A DNA stretch of 64,000 bases, from assembly GCF_028502605.1 (NCBI RefSeq), contig NC_079232.1, positions 4,154,001 to 4,218,000 on the forward strand, read 5' to 3'. Below, piece by piece: positions 10,320 to 22,710 of the stretch (position 1 is the first letter of the stretch; each line of letters starts with the position of its first letter). Source of the stretch: Trichoderma breve. Lineage: Eukaryota > Ascomycota > Sordariomycetes > Hypocreales > Hypocreaceae. Both the position numbers and the translations under genes were made by a program. The notes beneath the pieces are model-generated. The model had not been told where the DNA came from. It worked only from the letters and a program-made list of their open reading frames with translations, and made no database searches.

Positions 10320-10930
10320 TTCGCTGATATTTCCTTTTGCTTATCTCCCAACTCGAAACTACGTATGGTTCAGATCTTTGCTTTGCGCCGGCACAAATGA
10401 ATTGGGATCGCCCGTCGTGTCGAAGAATAAAAGCCTCGCACCAGTGAGGGGTAGCGAAGATGAAAAGAAAGAAAATTGTTGTGCGGCCGAAAGGATCGCG
10501 AAGATGAGGAAGGAGATGGGGTTGGCGGCAGGTTGGGCTTGGGAAGCAAGGCGCGAGCGGTGACAGTGCCGCCACAAGCACAACAAAAAAAAAAAGAGGG
10601 CAAGAAATAGAACCAGATGCCAAATCTGAACAAAAGATGTTCCGTAAAAAGAGAAGAGAAGAAGAGGGGAAAGGTACAGAAACACTCTGAGGCTTAGAAA
10701 GAGAGATGAGGCTGCAATTCTTCAGCCAGCCCGAAGGAGAAGCGCCTGAAAAGAAGAAGAATGAAAACAAAACGCCGATGATGCCCGATCTAACTCAGAT
10801 CCAGCAGACCAAGCGCCGGCGATGCTGTTTTTGAAACACGGCGCCTAAAGGCTGTGCCGCCATTGAGCTTTTGCGCGTCTGACGGGAACAAGAACAGGCG
10901 CGCGCAGTCAGGTGACGCGATGGGACAAAG

Positions 10931-10985
10931 ATACAAGACTCAAGATACAAAATACAAGACTCAAGGTACAAGCCACAAGGTACCA
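10931..10985. repeat. Short tandem imperfect repeat, ATACAAGACTCAA-type unit
   Basis: Units of the form AAGATACAAGACTC, AAGATACAAAATACAAGACTC, AAGGTACAAGCCAC and AAGGTACC follow one another directly. This is an imperfect local duplication in intergenic DNA upstream of the Ecm11-like gene. Confidence 0.65.
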
Positions 10986-11165
10986 AAGTCGGCGGAAATC
11001 AATTCGGAGACTGTAAAATCTCGTGAGTCTATGCCGTCATATGAACGAGAACGATTCGAGATAAGCTCGCACGGCTTACGGAGATTGCTGCTAAAACGAC
11101 TCCGCTAGATTAGTTAGTCTACCAAGTTACGTAGGAGGGACAGGGAACCGCCCAGTGCCGCGGCA

Positions 11166-11193
11166 TTGCTGGGTGCCATTTGCTGGGTGCCAT
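11166..11193. repeat. 14-bp tandem direct duplication
   Basis: TTGCTGGGTGCCAT occurs twice, back to back (11166-11179 and 11180-11193), in intergenic DNA. It is probably a replication-slippage product. Confidence 0.85.
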
Positions 11194-12127
11194 TATGTAC
11201 TCCATGCTGCTAAATTCTGCGCTATTTGCTCTTCTACGCGTGGCAACTCTGGGACTTTGTATTATCCAATATTCTGCGAGTACCTGTCTATGCTCGTATC
11301 CAAGCCCAGTTGCTTCGTATTATATACCATGGATTGGATTCATAGATATGGCCCCGTGCGCAGTCCAGTCTTACGACAACATAACAGCACGGGCATACGA
11401 ATTCATCTCCGCCACACTTCGGCACAGCTTCCACCAACATGCTTCCAACAGCGCGGCATGTAAGAATACTGTTCGGTACTCGGAACCTGGGATCGTCCCA
11501 ACTTATGGCACTAACTCGCCCCGGTTCTTAGCAGACCCAGCGCCGGCCTCTCTCTTTTTTCCTCTCCCTACGTAAGGCACTCGTACATACAGTATGGAGC
11601 ACTGCACGCGGGTTCAGCTGCAGGCAACCTGGGAGGTCTCAGCTCGTCCCGGGATGTCTGTTTTTAAGCTCTAGGCCATTGTTTGGAGCGCTTTGCAGCC
11701 CTTTTGCCGCCCTGGCGAGCCGGTTCCAGGTTCGCAAAACAAGGTTCAAGGCTCCCTGGCCTGCCTCTCCACCTTGCCCAGGCCTTGGCAGTAACTCGTG
11801 CATTGCATGGCTTTTTACCAGATTCTGCCTCAAAGCGTGTGACCATGGGCTCAGCATCTCTCCAGCCTGTCGACCCACCTCGTGCTTCCACCTCTTCTTC
11901 AAGCTTCACACCCATTCATCTCTAGCTGCGGCATGCGTATGATTGTTCCTCTACGAGATTCCACTTGCACCCAAACCCGCGTCCTTGTGACGGCAGGCCA
12001 TCCTCTCTGTCCCAGCATATATACCTCGGATCCGTGTTCGCGACTGTCCATCGACCCTCACGCAAGATTTTCTTAGCATCCAGCCGGGGGAGGTAGACAT
12101 CCATAGAGAGATTGCACCTTTCGTTCG

Positions 12128-13310
12128 ATGGCGTCACCTCCGCCAGAACCCGGGTCGAGATTGGTATCCGACTCTCCCTCTCCAACCTCAGCCTCGGCCT
12201 CAGCATCATCCAGAGCAACAGCATCAGAGGCTCGCCAGCGCCCAGTGAGAACGATCCCTCGTAAGGATATGCAAGCAGTCTATTGTGCCGGCGGCTCCGG
12301 CCTGAGTGACTGAGTGCTAACCTTTGTCTCTTCGACTCCGTATAGCTTGGGTTGCCGTCCGTGATGGGCCCTTCACCGAAGAGCAGCTCCGGCTGCTAAA
12401 TCCTCCTCAACCTTCTGCAGCACCACAGCGCAATGCCATCCCCGAGCCCACCCAACGGCGGATGTCAAAAGATGGATACTCTTGGGAAGATGACCCCAAG
12501 TTGGGCTCTCCGCAAAACGAGCGCGGCCGGATACCACACCTGTTCAAGTACGGACGAGCCTCAGCACGAGGAAGGAAGTGGGATCATCTTCGATCCGCCG
12601 AGCCCGTCATTGTTTCCGCTCAACAATCAGCCTATGGACAGCCGACCACTTCATGGGCAGATTTCGTACAGTCGTCGGCTTGGGGGCGCCCGCAGGAGAG
12701 CCATATAATCGATATCGAAGCCCTCAATCAGCTCCAACCTGGCTACAGCAGGCCAAACGAGATGGCTTTGCACCTACCAGACAAAAACCATGAGCAGCGG
12801 CACAAGGAAGTATTTTCCAACCGCTTGTGGAACCACTTTATGCGCAGCTCGCTCTCTCCCTTGCTCTTCCGATTGACTGTTATTATCATGTCTATGATAG
12901 CCCTAGGGATTGCCGCAAGGATGTTCGACCTCGAAGACAAGGCGCTCGGCGAGAGCGCTGAGCGAACACAGTCCATCTTTGCCATTGCGGTGGACTCGGT
13001 AGCCATTCCTTTCAACGGGTATATGATATACGATGAGTACACAGGGAAGCCCCTCGGCCTGCGCTCGGCCCGTTCGAAAATGTCTCTCATCCTGCTCGAT
13101 CTATTCTTCATCATATTCAAATCAGCAGGCACCGCTCTCGCCTTTGAACACGTCGTCTACCACACCTTTGGCGACCACATCGTACGGGGGCTAGCCAAAG
13201 CTCTCGCATCCTTTATGCTCCTTGGCCTCCTCGCGTGGACCGCAAATCTCTGTGTCAACATCTTCCGGGTGGTAGAGAAGTTGGGTGGTGGCGATGAGCA
13301 GCGCATGTGA
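12128..13310 (+). CDS. Srf1-like membrane protein (putative regulator of phospholipase D)
   Basis: Two exons, 12128-12260 and 12346-13310, giving 365 aa. The intron has a GTAAGG donor, a GCTAAC branch site and a TATAG acceptor. The N-terminal ~170 residues are Ser/Pro-rich and polar. They include WADFVQSSAWG and then FSNRLWNHFMRSSLSP, just before the membrane part. Four hydrophobic segments follow (about residues 220-240, 260-285, 295-320 and 335-355), ending in a short cytosolic-type tail. This arrangement resembles fungal proteins annotated as Srf1, a regulator of the yeast phospholipase D Spo14. The family assignment rests on the W-x-x-F-V-x-S-S-A/x-x-G segment and the four-helix layout recalled from that family, so function is tentative. 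The first ATG after a stop-containing leader is used. Confidence 0.65.
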
Positions 13311-14618
13311 TAGGACCAACCAAGAGTGGGAAAAGCACAAACAGCGTGTTTTAATTTTTAATTTTTAATTTCTTTGAGCGTTTGTCAGGTCAGGGGATTC
13401 CCACGGCGTCAATTGGTGGCTTACGAAACTTTACGACTTGAATGAAGCTTATGAATGGTTCCAGCTGTCAGTCCGAGGCTAGAAGCGCTGCCTGTACTGT
13501 ATATACCTTCAGCTAGTACTACCTTATATCAATACATGTACATAAGGAAACATGAAAGAAAAAGAGAAAGAAAGAAACTACAGGACCCATCTTGTTTAGG
13601 CAGCATGAAGCCGAATGCCGAGTGAATCATAATGAGTATGGATATTAGCATGGAAGCTCCTTTTCTTCTGTACACTGCAAAGGATTGATAGATCAGGGAG
13701 AGCTGCCTGCTGGAAGGTTTAGCGGCTTAGTGTTAGCGTGCCTGCCAGGTAGCCGCCTAGCCGCAATATCACAGGGAGGCAAGTCCCTACAACTGCAGAG
13801 AGCAATACGATCCATTCATTTCTTCCAAGTTGCGCTGCGTTATTCACACTTGGCTTTTAGACTGATAGAATATTGGATTGGCCATGCAAAAAGCCGTAAT
13901 AGGTACTTAAGCATGATAGTGAGATAAAAACCAGATGAGATGCGGTCGAAATCACTGAAACGCGTCCCGTCTTATTCGAGTCTTAGTAGTGCATGCGAGA
14001 GTAATAAGCCAAAAGGCGGTTGAGAAGGGCAGAAAGCGGCGCTATTCCCCTTGTGGCTGCAGGCCTGCCTTGCCAAGGAGCCTTGCCTCAGCAACTCGAG
14101 CTTTGGGTTTGACTGCCTGATCCCTCATCATTACGTCTGTTTGTCTATCGACTCCTCAGCCTCCCTTCTTCTTTCACTTTTCTCGCCGATTTTTTTCTCC
14201 TTTTTCTTGCATCTCTTCGCAGCGAACCGGCCGAGGGACTTCTTCACTCCTCCCTCTTCCATTTGCTCGCGTCGAGCTTCACTGGCCGGTGGTTTGGTTT
14301 GCTTCTAATCGAGTGACCCACTGTCCGTCCGGCTGGTGCGTGAGCATCACCGCTGACTTCCGCTGCCTGAGCTGAAGGGCTCTCTCCAAGCCTTCTCACA
14401 ACGCCAGTGCAACTCCAGTGCAACGCATCAACCACGGCGTCTTCCTCGGTCCTCACCGACGCAGCTCTCGTCCGCCTCTTCCGCCGCGGTAATCCCGAGC
14501 CAACACAGGCGATCCGGCCGCTGCGTGCATCGTCGGCCAATCCACCCACGCGAGCCGCAGGAGCATCACTCTTCACCCCGCCTTGCCGCTTCTTGACAGG
14601 GCTCGATCCACACGCTCC
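13311..14618. other. Intergenic region, srf1-like to cul1 (promoter and leader of cullin-1)
   Basis: About 1.3 kb. The first part has AT-rich 3' flank sequence with an ATTTTTA run (13351-13372). The second part (14140-14618) is pyrimidine-rich and probably the cul1 promoter and 5' UTR. No gene is supported. Confidence 0.45.
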
Positions 14619-17199
14619 ATGATGGTGGCCAGAATGGGAATGCCTGCGGTTCCAAACCGTGAGGACATCAAAGCAACGTGAGTCGTCGCCCCATGGTGTC
14701 AATCATGGCAACGTCGCCGGCGTGACATGACATTAACTGCCCCTGCAGATGGAAGTACCTGGAGGATGGCATCACCCGCATCATGAACGACCTCGAACAG
14801 GGCATGGACATGCAAATGTACATGGGAGTCTATACGTATGTTGTGTCTTTTCCCGTCCTCACACGTCCACGCCCGATTGCTCACATCGTCGCAGCGCCGT
14901 CCACAACTTCTGTACCTCGCAGAAAGCCGTCGGCCTTAGCGGCCCTACCATGACTACAAGTCATCGCGGAGGTTCGTTGACATTTGCATCTCTCTCCCCA
15001 CACCAAGTCAAACGCTCGCTAACTTGTATCCCGCTCTTCTTGTCGGCTGAACAGCTCACTTGTTGGGTGAAGATCTCTACAACCACTTGATTAAATACCT
15101 CCAGCGTCATTTAGCGGACCTCGTCCAGGCATCCAAATCCCACACAGACGAGGCTTTGCTAGCCTACTACATCAAAGAATGGAACCGATACACCGTCGCT
15201 GCCAAATACATCCATCACCTGTTTCAGTATCTTAATAGGCACTGGGTCAAGCGGGAAATCGACGAAGGCAAGAAGAACATATACGATGTCTATACTCTAC
15301 ACCTCGTCCAATGGCGCAAAGTGCTGTTCGAGCAGGTCTCAGAAAAGGTCATGGACGCCGTTCTAAAGCTTGTGGAGAAACAGAGAAACGGCGAGACCAT
15401 CGAGTACGGCCAGATCAAACAGGTCGTCGACTCGTTTGTGTCCCTTGGCCTGGACGAGGCCGATCCATCCAAGTCGACGCTCGACGTGTATAGATATCAC
15501 TTTGAGCGCCCCTTCTTGGCAGCAACAAAGGAATTCTACCAGGCCGAGTCCAAACAATTTGTCGCTGAGAACACTGTCGTTGAGTACATGAAAAAGGCAG
15601 AGGCGCGACTGGCAGAGGAGGAAGAGCGCGTCAATATGTACCTTCACCAGGACATTGCGCTTCCTCTCAAGAGATGCTGTAACCAAGCTCTTATTGCCGA
15701 TCATTCCCTGTCTCTGAGGGAAGAGTTCCAGGTACTTCTAGACAACGATCGTGAGGAAGACATGGCTAGAATGTACAATCTGTTATCTCGCATCCCCGAC
15801 GGCCTTGATCCGCTGCGCACCAGATTCGAAACCCATGTCCGGAAAGCAGGGTTGGCCGCCGTCCAAAAAGTTCAATCGTCTGAGGGTGACAAGCTGGAGC
15901 CCAAGGTCTACGTCGATGCCTTGTTGGAGATACACACCCAGTATCAGGGCTTGGTGAAGAGGGCCTTTACCGATGAACCCGAATTCACGCGGTCTTTGGA
16001 CAACGCCTGCCGCGAGTTTGTCAATCGAAACGAGGTGTGCAAGTCTGGGTCTAACAAGTCACCCGAGCTGCTCGCCAAGTACACAGATGTCCTCTTGCGC
16101 AAGAGCACCACAAGCATCGAAGAGGCCGATCTGGAGCGAACCCTGTCCCAGATCATGACCGTCTTCAAGTACATCGAGGACAAGGACGTTTTCCAAAAGT
16201 TTTACTCCCGCATGTTGGCCAGGAGATTGGTGCACAGCAACTCGTCCTCGGACGATGCTGAGACCAGCATGATTAGCAAGCTAAAGGAAGCCTGTGGGTT
16301 TGAATACACCAACAAGCTTCAGCGCATGTTCCAAGATATGCAGATCTCAAAGGATCTTAATAAGGAGTTCCGAGATCACTTAGAGACTGTCGGTAATGCC
16401 AAGGCTGTTGATTCTACATTTTCTATCTTGGGCACAGGTTTCTGGCCATTGACACCACCAAGCACCCATTTCGACCCGCCTCCGGAAATTTCCGCCGAGA
16501 TTGAGCGATTCGTCCGATTCTACAAGCACAAGCATGACGGCCGTAAGTTGACTTGGTTGTGGCACTTGTGCAAGGGTGAGATCAAGGCCGGTTATTGCAA
16601 GAACAGCAAGACGCCCTATACTTTCCAGGTTTCAATCTATCAAATGTCTATTCTCCTCTTGTTCAACGAGAAGGACAGCTACTCCTACGATGACATCTCC
16701 AGCGCCACCCAGCTGAGCTCCGAGGTGCTCGACCAAGCCCTGGCCGTAATTCTCAAGGCAAAGGTGCTGTTGATGGATGGCGGCGATAAGCCCGGACCCG
16801 GCAAGACTTTCCGCCTCAACTACGACTTCAAGAGCAAGAAGATCAGGGTGAACCTCAACCTTGGCGGCGTCAAGGAGGCGAAGCAGGAGGAAGTCGAGAC
16901 GAACAAGACCATCGAAGAGGACCGCAAGTTGGTATTGCAGGTATGTTCTGAACCCACATCCAAGTTCCAACTCCCCACAACCATAATGATGCTAACATTT
17001 CGTCCAACAGTCTGCAATTGTTCGTATTATGAAGGCGCGAAAGAAGATGAAGCACACGCAGCTTGTGAGCGAGACCATTAACCAGATCCGGTCTCGATTT
17101 GTCCCCAAGGTCGGCGACATTAAAAAGTGCATAGAAATTCTCCTTGACAAGGAGTATCTGGAGCGTCTGGACGATGATGAATTGGGCTACTTAGCATAA
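14619..17199 (+). CDS. cul1: Cullin-1 (Cdc53/CulA), SCF ubiquitin-ligase scaffold
   Basis: Five exons: 14619-14677, 14749-14835, 14895-14971, 15055-16940 and 17011-17199, giving 765 aa. Cullin-1 is the scaffold of SCF ligases. Its N-terminal cullin repeats bind Skp1/F-box proteins and its C-terminal cullin-homology domain binds Rbx1 with the E2. The first exons encode [21 protein letters not shown] and [14 protein letters not shown], the hallmark cullin-1 N-terminus, which separates it from cullin-3 and -4. The cullin-homology core ([15 protein letters not shown], then [16 protein letters not shown]) is intact. The last exon encodes the neddylation winged helix with [13 protein letters not shown], where Lys711 is the expected Nedd8 site, and ends in DELGYLA. 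Two nearby ATGs (14619 and 14622) share the frame; the first is taken. Confidence 0.96.
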
Positions 17200-18223
17200 A
17201 ATATTTCTCTCTTAACCTCCGGTAGAATTCACGGAGCTTGTCAACGAACATTCTTCATCCCCCTTTTCCCCTTTGCCCTTCCCCCTTCGATACAGGCATG
17301 TCTCTATCCACACCTTTTTTCATCACTCAGTCGGTCATTCATGCGTAGATTCAGGTCATATTGGGAATGGGATCAGCTGGAGTGGGCATGGTTGGTTGGG
17401 TTGCTTTTTGTTTTTGTGTTTATTTCCTTTAAACACTTTGCTTGCATGCTTGATTTTTTTCATAATTGGCGAATTATGCCCTAGCTAAACAGAGCATTAT
17501 GGCATTATGGCATTATGCGGCCCAGCAGATTCTAAGCATGGACATTTCGACGAAACGAATGCCCTTCCCAACTGTGCGAGATTTCAATGTGTTTTTTTGA
17601 TGTGTCTTCTTCTTCTTCCCTTTTTTTTGGGTTGTTGTTTGTGATCATTTTTGGGTTTTGTTTCTGGCTTTTTGGTAACCCATTTTGCATGATGGGATTG
17701 CTGTGTGTTGGTTGGGAGGTCTTGGAAAGGGGTAGATGGCCATATAAACGGATGTGGTTATTAAATTGTGATGCACAAACTCAATAGGGTCGGCTTTAGT
17801 ATTCAATAAACTGTTCATAAATCATCAAATCCAGCATATCAACGAAATAAAGAAGGAGCTGAATATATATGCATGGCTTGTATAAATAACTTTCTTTCAA
17901 ATCCCATTCTCTCCTTTTGTTTCCAAAAAAAAAAATAGTCATTCAAGTCCCATTACCACCGCCCGTAACTACAAAACAAATAAGCCTTCCCTTGTGGTTC
18001 TTTATCTTGATCTTTGATTTTGACATTGCTTCGTACTTGTTTGTGTGTATGTGCGTGCTCTTCTTGATTTTTCTGTTTTGCACCACATCTTGATTTCCAT
18101 CCAATGTCCTGTTTCCCTTGTTTCATCATTTCCATCCCATGTACATACTCATCTTTTCGTCTCTATTTGTCCAAATCATATTTCTCTTTAAACTGTCATG
18201 CATGTAAAAAACCCAGATACCGC
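17200..18223. other. Convergent 3' flanks of cul1 and avl9
   Basis: About 1 kb of T-rich DNA with short hydrophobic chance ORFs (for example around 17590-17790). There is a triple GCATTATG repeat at 17494-17517 and an A-run near 17926-17936. It most likely holds both 3' UTRs. No gene is supported. Confidence 0.5.
17494..17517. repeat. Triple GCATTATG direct repeat
   Basis: Three exact consecutive copies of GCATTATG lie in the 3' flank of cul1. Confidence 0.85.
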
Positions 18224-20531
18224 TCAATCAGCTCTTTTGGTCCCGCCATTGCCAACCAGCGTCTCCTCATGAAACCCATCATCAAACTCCCTCGGATACT
18301 GCGTCAACGGAGCCGAAGCATCAGCCCCCGAAGACCCCGTGCCAGGCCTATCACTATCCGCCGCAGAAAGAATGCTCTCACTGAAGCTGCCCTGCGTCAT
18401 GGGCCGGTACGCCTCGGTCGAGTTGCCGCGCGAAGCCAGCATGCTGACGAACTGATAGTCCTTCTCAATGGGGCTCGTCGGCATCGACGCCGTCTCGTCG
18501 ACCTTCTTCTTGCCCCAGCCCGCGCCCCATCCGCCGTTCTTGCGCTTCTCGCCGGCCCAAGACGCCCAGCTTGCCATGTAGGCGCTGGCTCTGCTGCTTA
18601 CTGTCTCCTGCGATTTGTTCGCGTCCCCGTTGATACCGTTCATGCTGTTTCTTTTGCTGCCGTTGCCTTCGGTAAGTCTAGCGGTTTCCTCGTTACGACG
18701 GCGCTGTGCCTCACGCATCTGCTCCATGTCGTTATACAGCCTGTTGAGCATTGTCGATGCCTTCTCCCGCCCAGCGGCAAAGTTGCGCCCCAGGATGTCA
18801 CGGCCCTGGGCAAAGCGTTCGTCGAGATGAAGCTCCTTTACCTGCTCTGCTATACGTCTCTGGACGTCCTCGATGGAGAGGCCGCCAGCCATGGGGTGCC
18901 TCGGCTCGGAGACGGCAAAGAGGTTCGTATCAGTGTGTGAGTCCCACATGCGGTAGTTTTCAGTTCGCGCCCATGCCTCAACCCAATCAAGCCCAAAGTC
19001 GACGGCGGGGTCGCTCTCCGATGTGTTACGGCCAGCATTGGCGCTGCTGACGAGATAGTTGTGGAACTTGACGGAGGATATCAGGCCAATGATGTAGCCT
19101 TCAAACTGGGCTCTAATGTACTCTTCGCTTCCCACGTATTTCATCGTCTTTGGCGTGCTGGGATTGGACTCGTCCCAGGTATCGTTGACCTCCTGGGTCA
19201 AGAAGTCGATCCATCTCCTGTCCGCTGCAGTCAGGGACAATGCCTGCCTTAGAGAAGGCGACGTGATGTTGATGGTGTTATCATCGAGATTTATAATGAT
19301 GTCGCTGTAACGATCCTTTTGTTGGAGAAGTAGAGAGTTGGTGCTGCCGACAAGGTAGGATTTTGTGCCGACATCGGCCAGCAGGTCGAGTTGCTGTAAT
19401 GGGGTATATGGTCCAAATATGCTTCCCTAAAGTTGGGTTTTCATGTAAGAAATGGTATTCTTTGGAGAGGATACAAGTTTGGTACATACTTTGCCAAATA
19501 TCTGTAGTGGGAGGCCCATATAGGTCAGAAGCGAGTTGCGATTACTACTCTGCAAACTCGTCGGCTGGGCAAGTTTCTTTTCGTGGCTGTTGAGCTCGGG
19601 ATCTGCGCAATCTTGGAGGTTACGAATGAGTCCGGGTATCAGTGAAATGAGAGAAAATTGGACCATGCATAACCGATCGCATCGAGAGCCAAAGAAGAGC
19701 ATCTAGGCTGGCAGTTAGCAAGTCTGGTCTTCCACAGCAAAACGCAAGCACAATTCTTTTGAATGGGTTTGCAGAGAATAGTTACCAACCTTGGGCTGAA
19801 GAAGACAGCATTTGAGTAGCACCAGGGCCTGCCATTTGAACTCGTGAATCAGCTCGCGCAGACTCATGCCCAAATACTGGTCCCGCTGCGCCTCTTCTTG
19901 CAAAAGGCCTCGACGCTTTTCATCTGCGAGACTGTCCTGGAAGCCTCGCAGGATATCAACGTCTGTAAACTCGCGCTGGGCAAACCATGCTTGGGTGACT
20001 ATGCTGAGACGCTGCCTCAGCATGCCAAAGAACTGGGGGCTATCTGCGATGACGACAACCGCTTTCTGCACGGTTGAGCGAGTAACATCGGCAGGCCGGT
20101 TGATGAGCTGCGAGGAATCGAGCTGGCGAGTGCATGATATGCCGAACAGAGATGTTGCAGGTCCGTCGTCGGTCTCGGGCCGCAGCAGGGTAAAGTAGGA
20201 AAAATCCTCCTCCGACCTAATCAACAACCTTCAAGTCAGCAAGCAGCTCTCCAGCTACGAGACATACAAGGAGAACATACGCATGCGCTCCGTCACTCAG
20301 AGCCATGAACGGCAGCAGAGTCCATCCATACTTGGCGGCCGGGTCAACGCCCTCCTCGGCTCCAAACCAGCTCTCGACCTCGGGACCCCGCGCATGATGG
20401 AAGCCAACAACCGTCACCAGCGGCGTAAAGCCAGACACAAACGGGGTGGTGGGTATCGTCGGGGTAATTGGCGATAAGACACTCTTGAGTTCGAGCCCAT
20501 TGGGCGGGACCTTGATTCTCTCGGTGGTCAT
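18224..20531 (-). CDS. avl9: Avl9 late-secretory-pathway protein (DENN-like)
   Basis: Four exons on the minus strand: 20531-20281, 20216-19790, 19702-19490 and 19426-18224. Phases agree, giving 697 aa. Avl9 family proteins act in post-Golgi exocytic traffic and have a longin/DENN-related fold. Diagnostic segments are VVGFHHARGPEVESWFG near residues 40-56, KYGWTLLPFMALSDGAHA before the first intron, LFGISCTRQ in exon 2, and the conserved LFFGSRCDRLCMVQFSLISL and GLIRNLQDCADPEL in exon 3. Exon 4 continues with IFGPYTPLQQLDLL and KSYLVGSTNSLLLQQ. The C-terminal ~170 residues (after about 530) are Ser/Arg/Gly-rich and probably disordered. The intron-2 donor (GTTGGT) is weak, but only this choice keeps the frame into LFFGSRC. 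The gene converges with cul1. Confidence 0.93.
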
Positions 20532-22680
20532 GGTTCAGCTCCCCGTTGGGATGTCAAGATTTGCTGCAGCTCGGCGCCGCTACAGCGATGCCATGCGCTT
20601 CCAAGGAAGCTTCCAGTCACCGACTCCGGGGGCTCACGGGCGTCGTTCGAGTTCGGAGGGGGATTCGGCCGTTCTGTCGAAGTTGGTTATGCTTGGATAT
20701 GGTTCGAGCGGTGGCGGGCAAGCAAAAACGGGCACAGGCAAGTCGGTGTGGCGAAAAGGCGGGATTCCAAGATTGACACAGGCTGGAGTCGTTGCCAGTA
20801 AGCCGATCGCAACCTCAGACTTGCTTCGGCTATTGCTCTGTGACGTGATGGAAAGCCTGGTGCAAAAGAGACAGGATCAATTCGGCTTTTGCAACGAAGT
20901 CCAGGGGGGAGGACCCAAATGGTCGCGCGTCCGGTCTTGCTGCAAGGTGAATTGGCAATGGCGGGGGATCCCTGGCAGCCTCAAGAGCACGACAAGGGTG
21001 GAAGAGGAGAAAGATGGGCTGGCCTGATGCTGAGAATCGACTTCAATTGCACTCGACGCAGTGAAGATGCAGGATATCAGAGCAGGCGAGGGCCTCTATA
21101 TGCCTCTGTAGGCCGTGGTTAGAGCAGTCTGGAGAGGCGAGTGAGTGGCTGGTGACGGGCCGCATAAGTTGAAGTTTATTGTTCAAACTCCTGTTGGTGA
21201 GACTGAACCTTGAAGTGCTGACTTTGGTAGGGCCCGCCACGCAAAGCTGGTACACTGCCTTAGTGCTGGCTCTGCAAAGAGACCATCAGCTGTATGGTCC
21301 ACTAACAAAGGTACATGGAGACGCCAACTGAACTGCCGGGAGTTTGACGTCGCTGTCGCTGTAGACTTTAGTAGGGTAGGTGGGTGCACCTGTTAAAAGT
21401 GCAAGCTCGGAGACTCTTTTTTCTCAACCCGGCATCAATCCGAAAATCAACATTGCCGTGTGTCTGGTTAGATGCATTACGTAGGTACAACTACATGAAG
21501 GCATGTGACGGAAGCATTCAGTTGTAAACACTGGCCAAGTTATATCTTGTTCCAGTGCTCGAGAAGACCATCACCGATCCATCTCCGAGCGAAAGAAGCA
21601 TCACCACAAAAGACAAATAATACTGAACAAGCAAATAAAACAAACCACACCACACCCACGCACAAAAACACAAAAATCCCATCTTACAGGCCGACAGGAT
21701 TCCACGTCAACAGCAGCCTGCCATCCCAAAGCCTTCTTTTTCCTGCACGATCTCTCTTGGCTGCAGCCCATGCAGGGATGCGCCAGCGAATGGCAGACCC
21801 GGATGCTGGTCTGCCAGCGTGTCTTGCATTGCATTTGCGAGCCATGCCCGCCTCTTTTCTCCTTCTTTGCTCTTCCTTGAGGTTCTTTTTTGCCTTTTTT
21901 TCTGCTTCCTTTCCTTTTTGCCAATATCGATATGTCATGCTGAACCCAGACATGTATTGGGGTTGATTTGCTGCGTGATATCATGGGATATGAGGTATCG
22001 TCATGTGGAGCCGTTTGTCGTACGTACATACAGGAGTGGCATCAAGAGAGGGTACTTGGCCAGACCGCACATTGGGCTGCATGTCTCCGAAGCCACCTAC
22101 TGTATCTGCTCTGCTGCATTAGAGAATCAGATGTAGAAAACCCCCCAGTCCTGTTCAAGGTCCAATTTCCCCCGTCCCGTCCCGACATCGCGGATTCGAT
22201 CACGCAACCAAAACGAGCCAGATGCATGTAACTACCTCTGTAATCTTATGTTTTTGGCCACCAGAAATGTAGGTAACCGCCCGCAAACCTGGAGACGCCT
22301 ACATGAGAGTTACAACATAATGTAGGAGAAGAGAAGTCACTCGATTCATCTTGTCGGCGAGATGCGTCACCCGTGTAACCCAAGAATGTCCTGTTCTCAT
22401 GGCGATGATGTAACCCTGTCACCTCGTGGTCCTTCTGCGTCCAATCTTGATGAAACAACCAGCCGAATGGCTACATACACTGAAATGGAAAAGGCCGCAG
22501 CAGTATCATAGATGTAACGTGCAATAACATCGTCTCATCTCATTTGTGGAATACAAAAAAGACCGTAATCATCTGGTTTGCTACCTACCTGTACCCAGAA
22601 GCATATCCTACCAAGGTAGTAGTCTCATCTGATAACAGGGTAGTAGTAGCTTGAAGCTTATATGAAGCTCAAGGCAAAAG

Positions 22681-22710
22681 TACGTCTACGTCTACGTCTA
22701 CGTCTACGTC
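22681..22710. repeat. (TACGTC)5 hexanucleotide repeat
   Basis: Five perfect tandem copies of TACGTC. Each junction contains ACGT, the core of many bZIP sites. It lies in the large gene-poor region, so its role is unknown. Confidence 0.9.

Larger units (their letters stand above)
10320..12127. other. Divergent intergenic region, Ecm11-like / Srf1-like
   Basis: About 1.8 kb with promoters for both flanking genes. Next to the Ecm11-like gene it is purine-rich on the + strand. It contains a tandem array of ATACAAGACTCAA-type units at 10931-10985 and a 14-bp direct duplication at 11166-11193. Short ORFs near 11155-11575 have no domain and unremarkable composition and are not called as genes. Confidence 0.45.

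Noticed and set aside
11155..11575. Overlapping ORFs of 102 and 131 aa
   Set aside because: They rest partly on a 14-bp duplication, have no domain and no conserved features.
18104..18940. 278-aa ORF on the + strand
   Set aside because: Antisense to the last avl9 exon, Arg/Leu-rich, with no domain.
20446..21027. 193-aa ORF overlapping the avl9 start
   Set aside because: It overlaps avl9 exon 1 on the opposite strand and has no domain; it lies in the avl9 promoter.
22681..22710. Short regular repeat considered as a CRISPR-like array
   Set aside because: Six-base units with no spacers, in a eukaryotic genome; it is a microsatellite.
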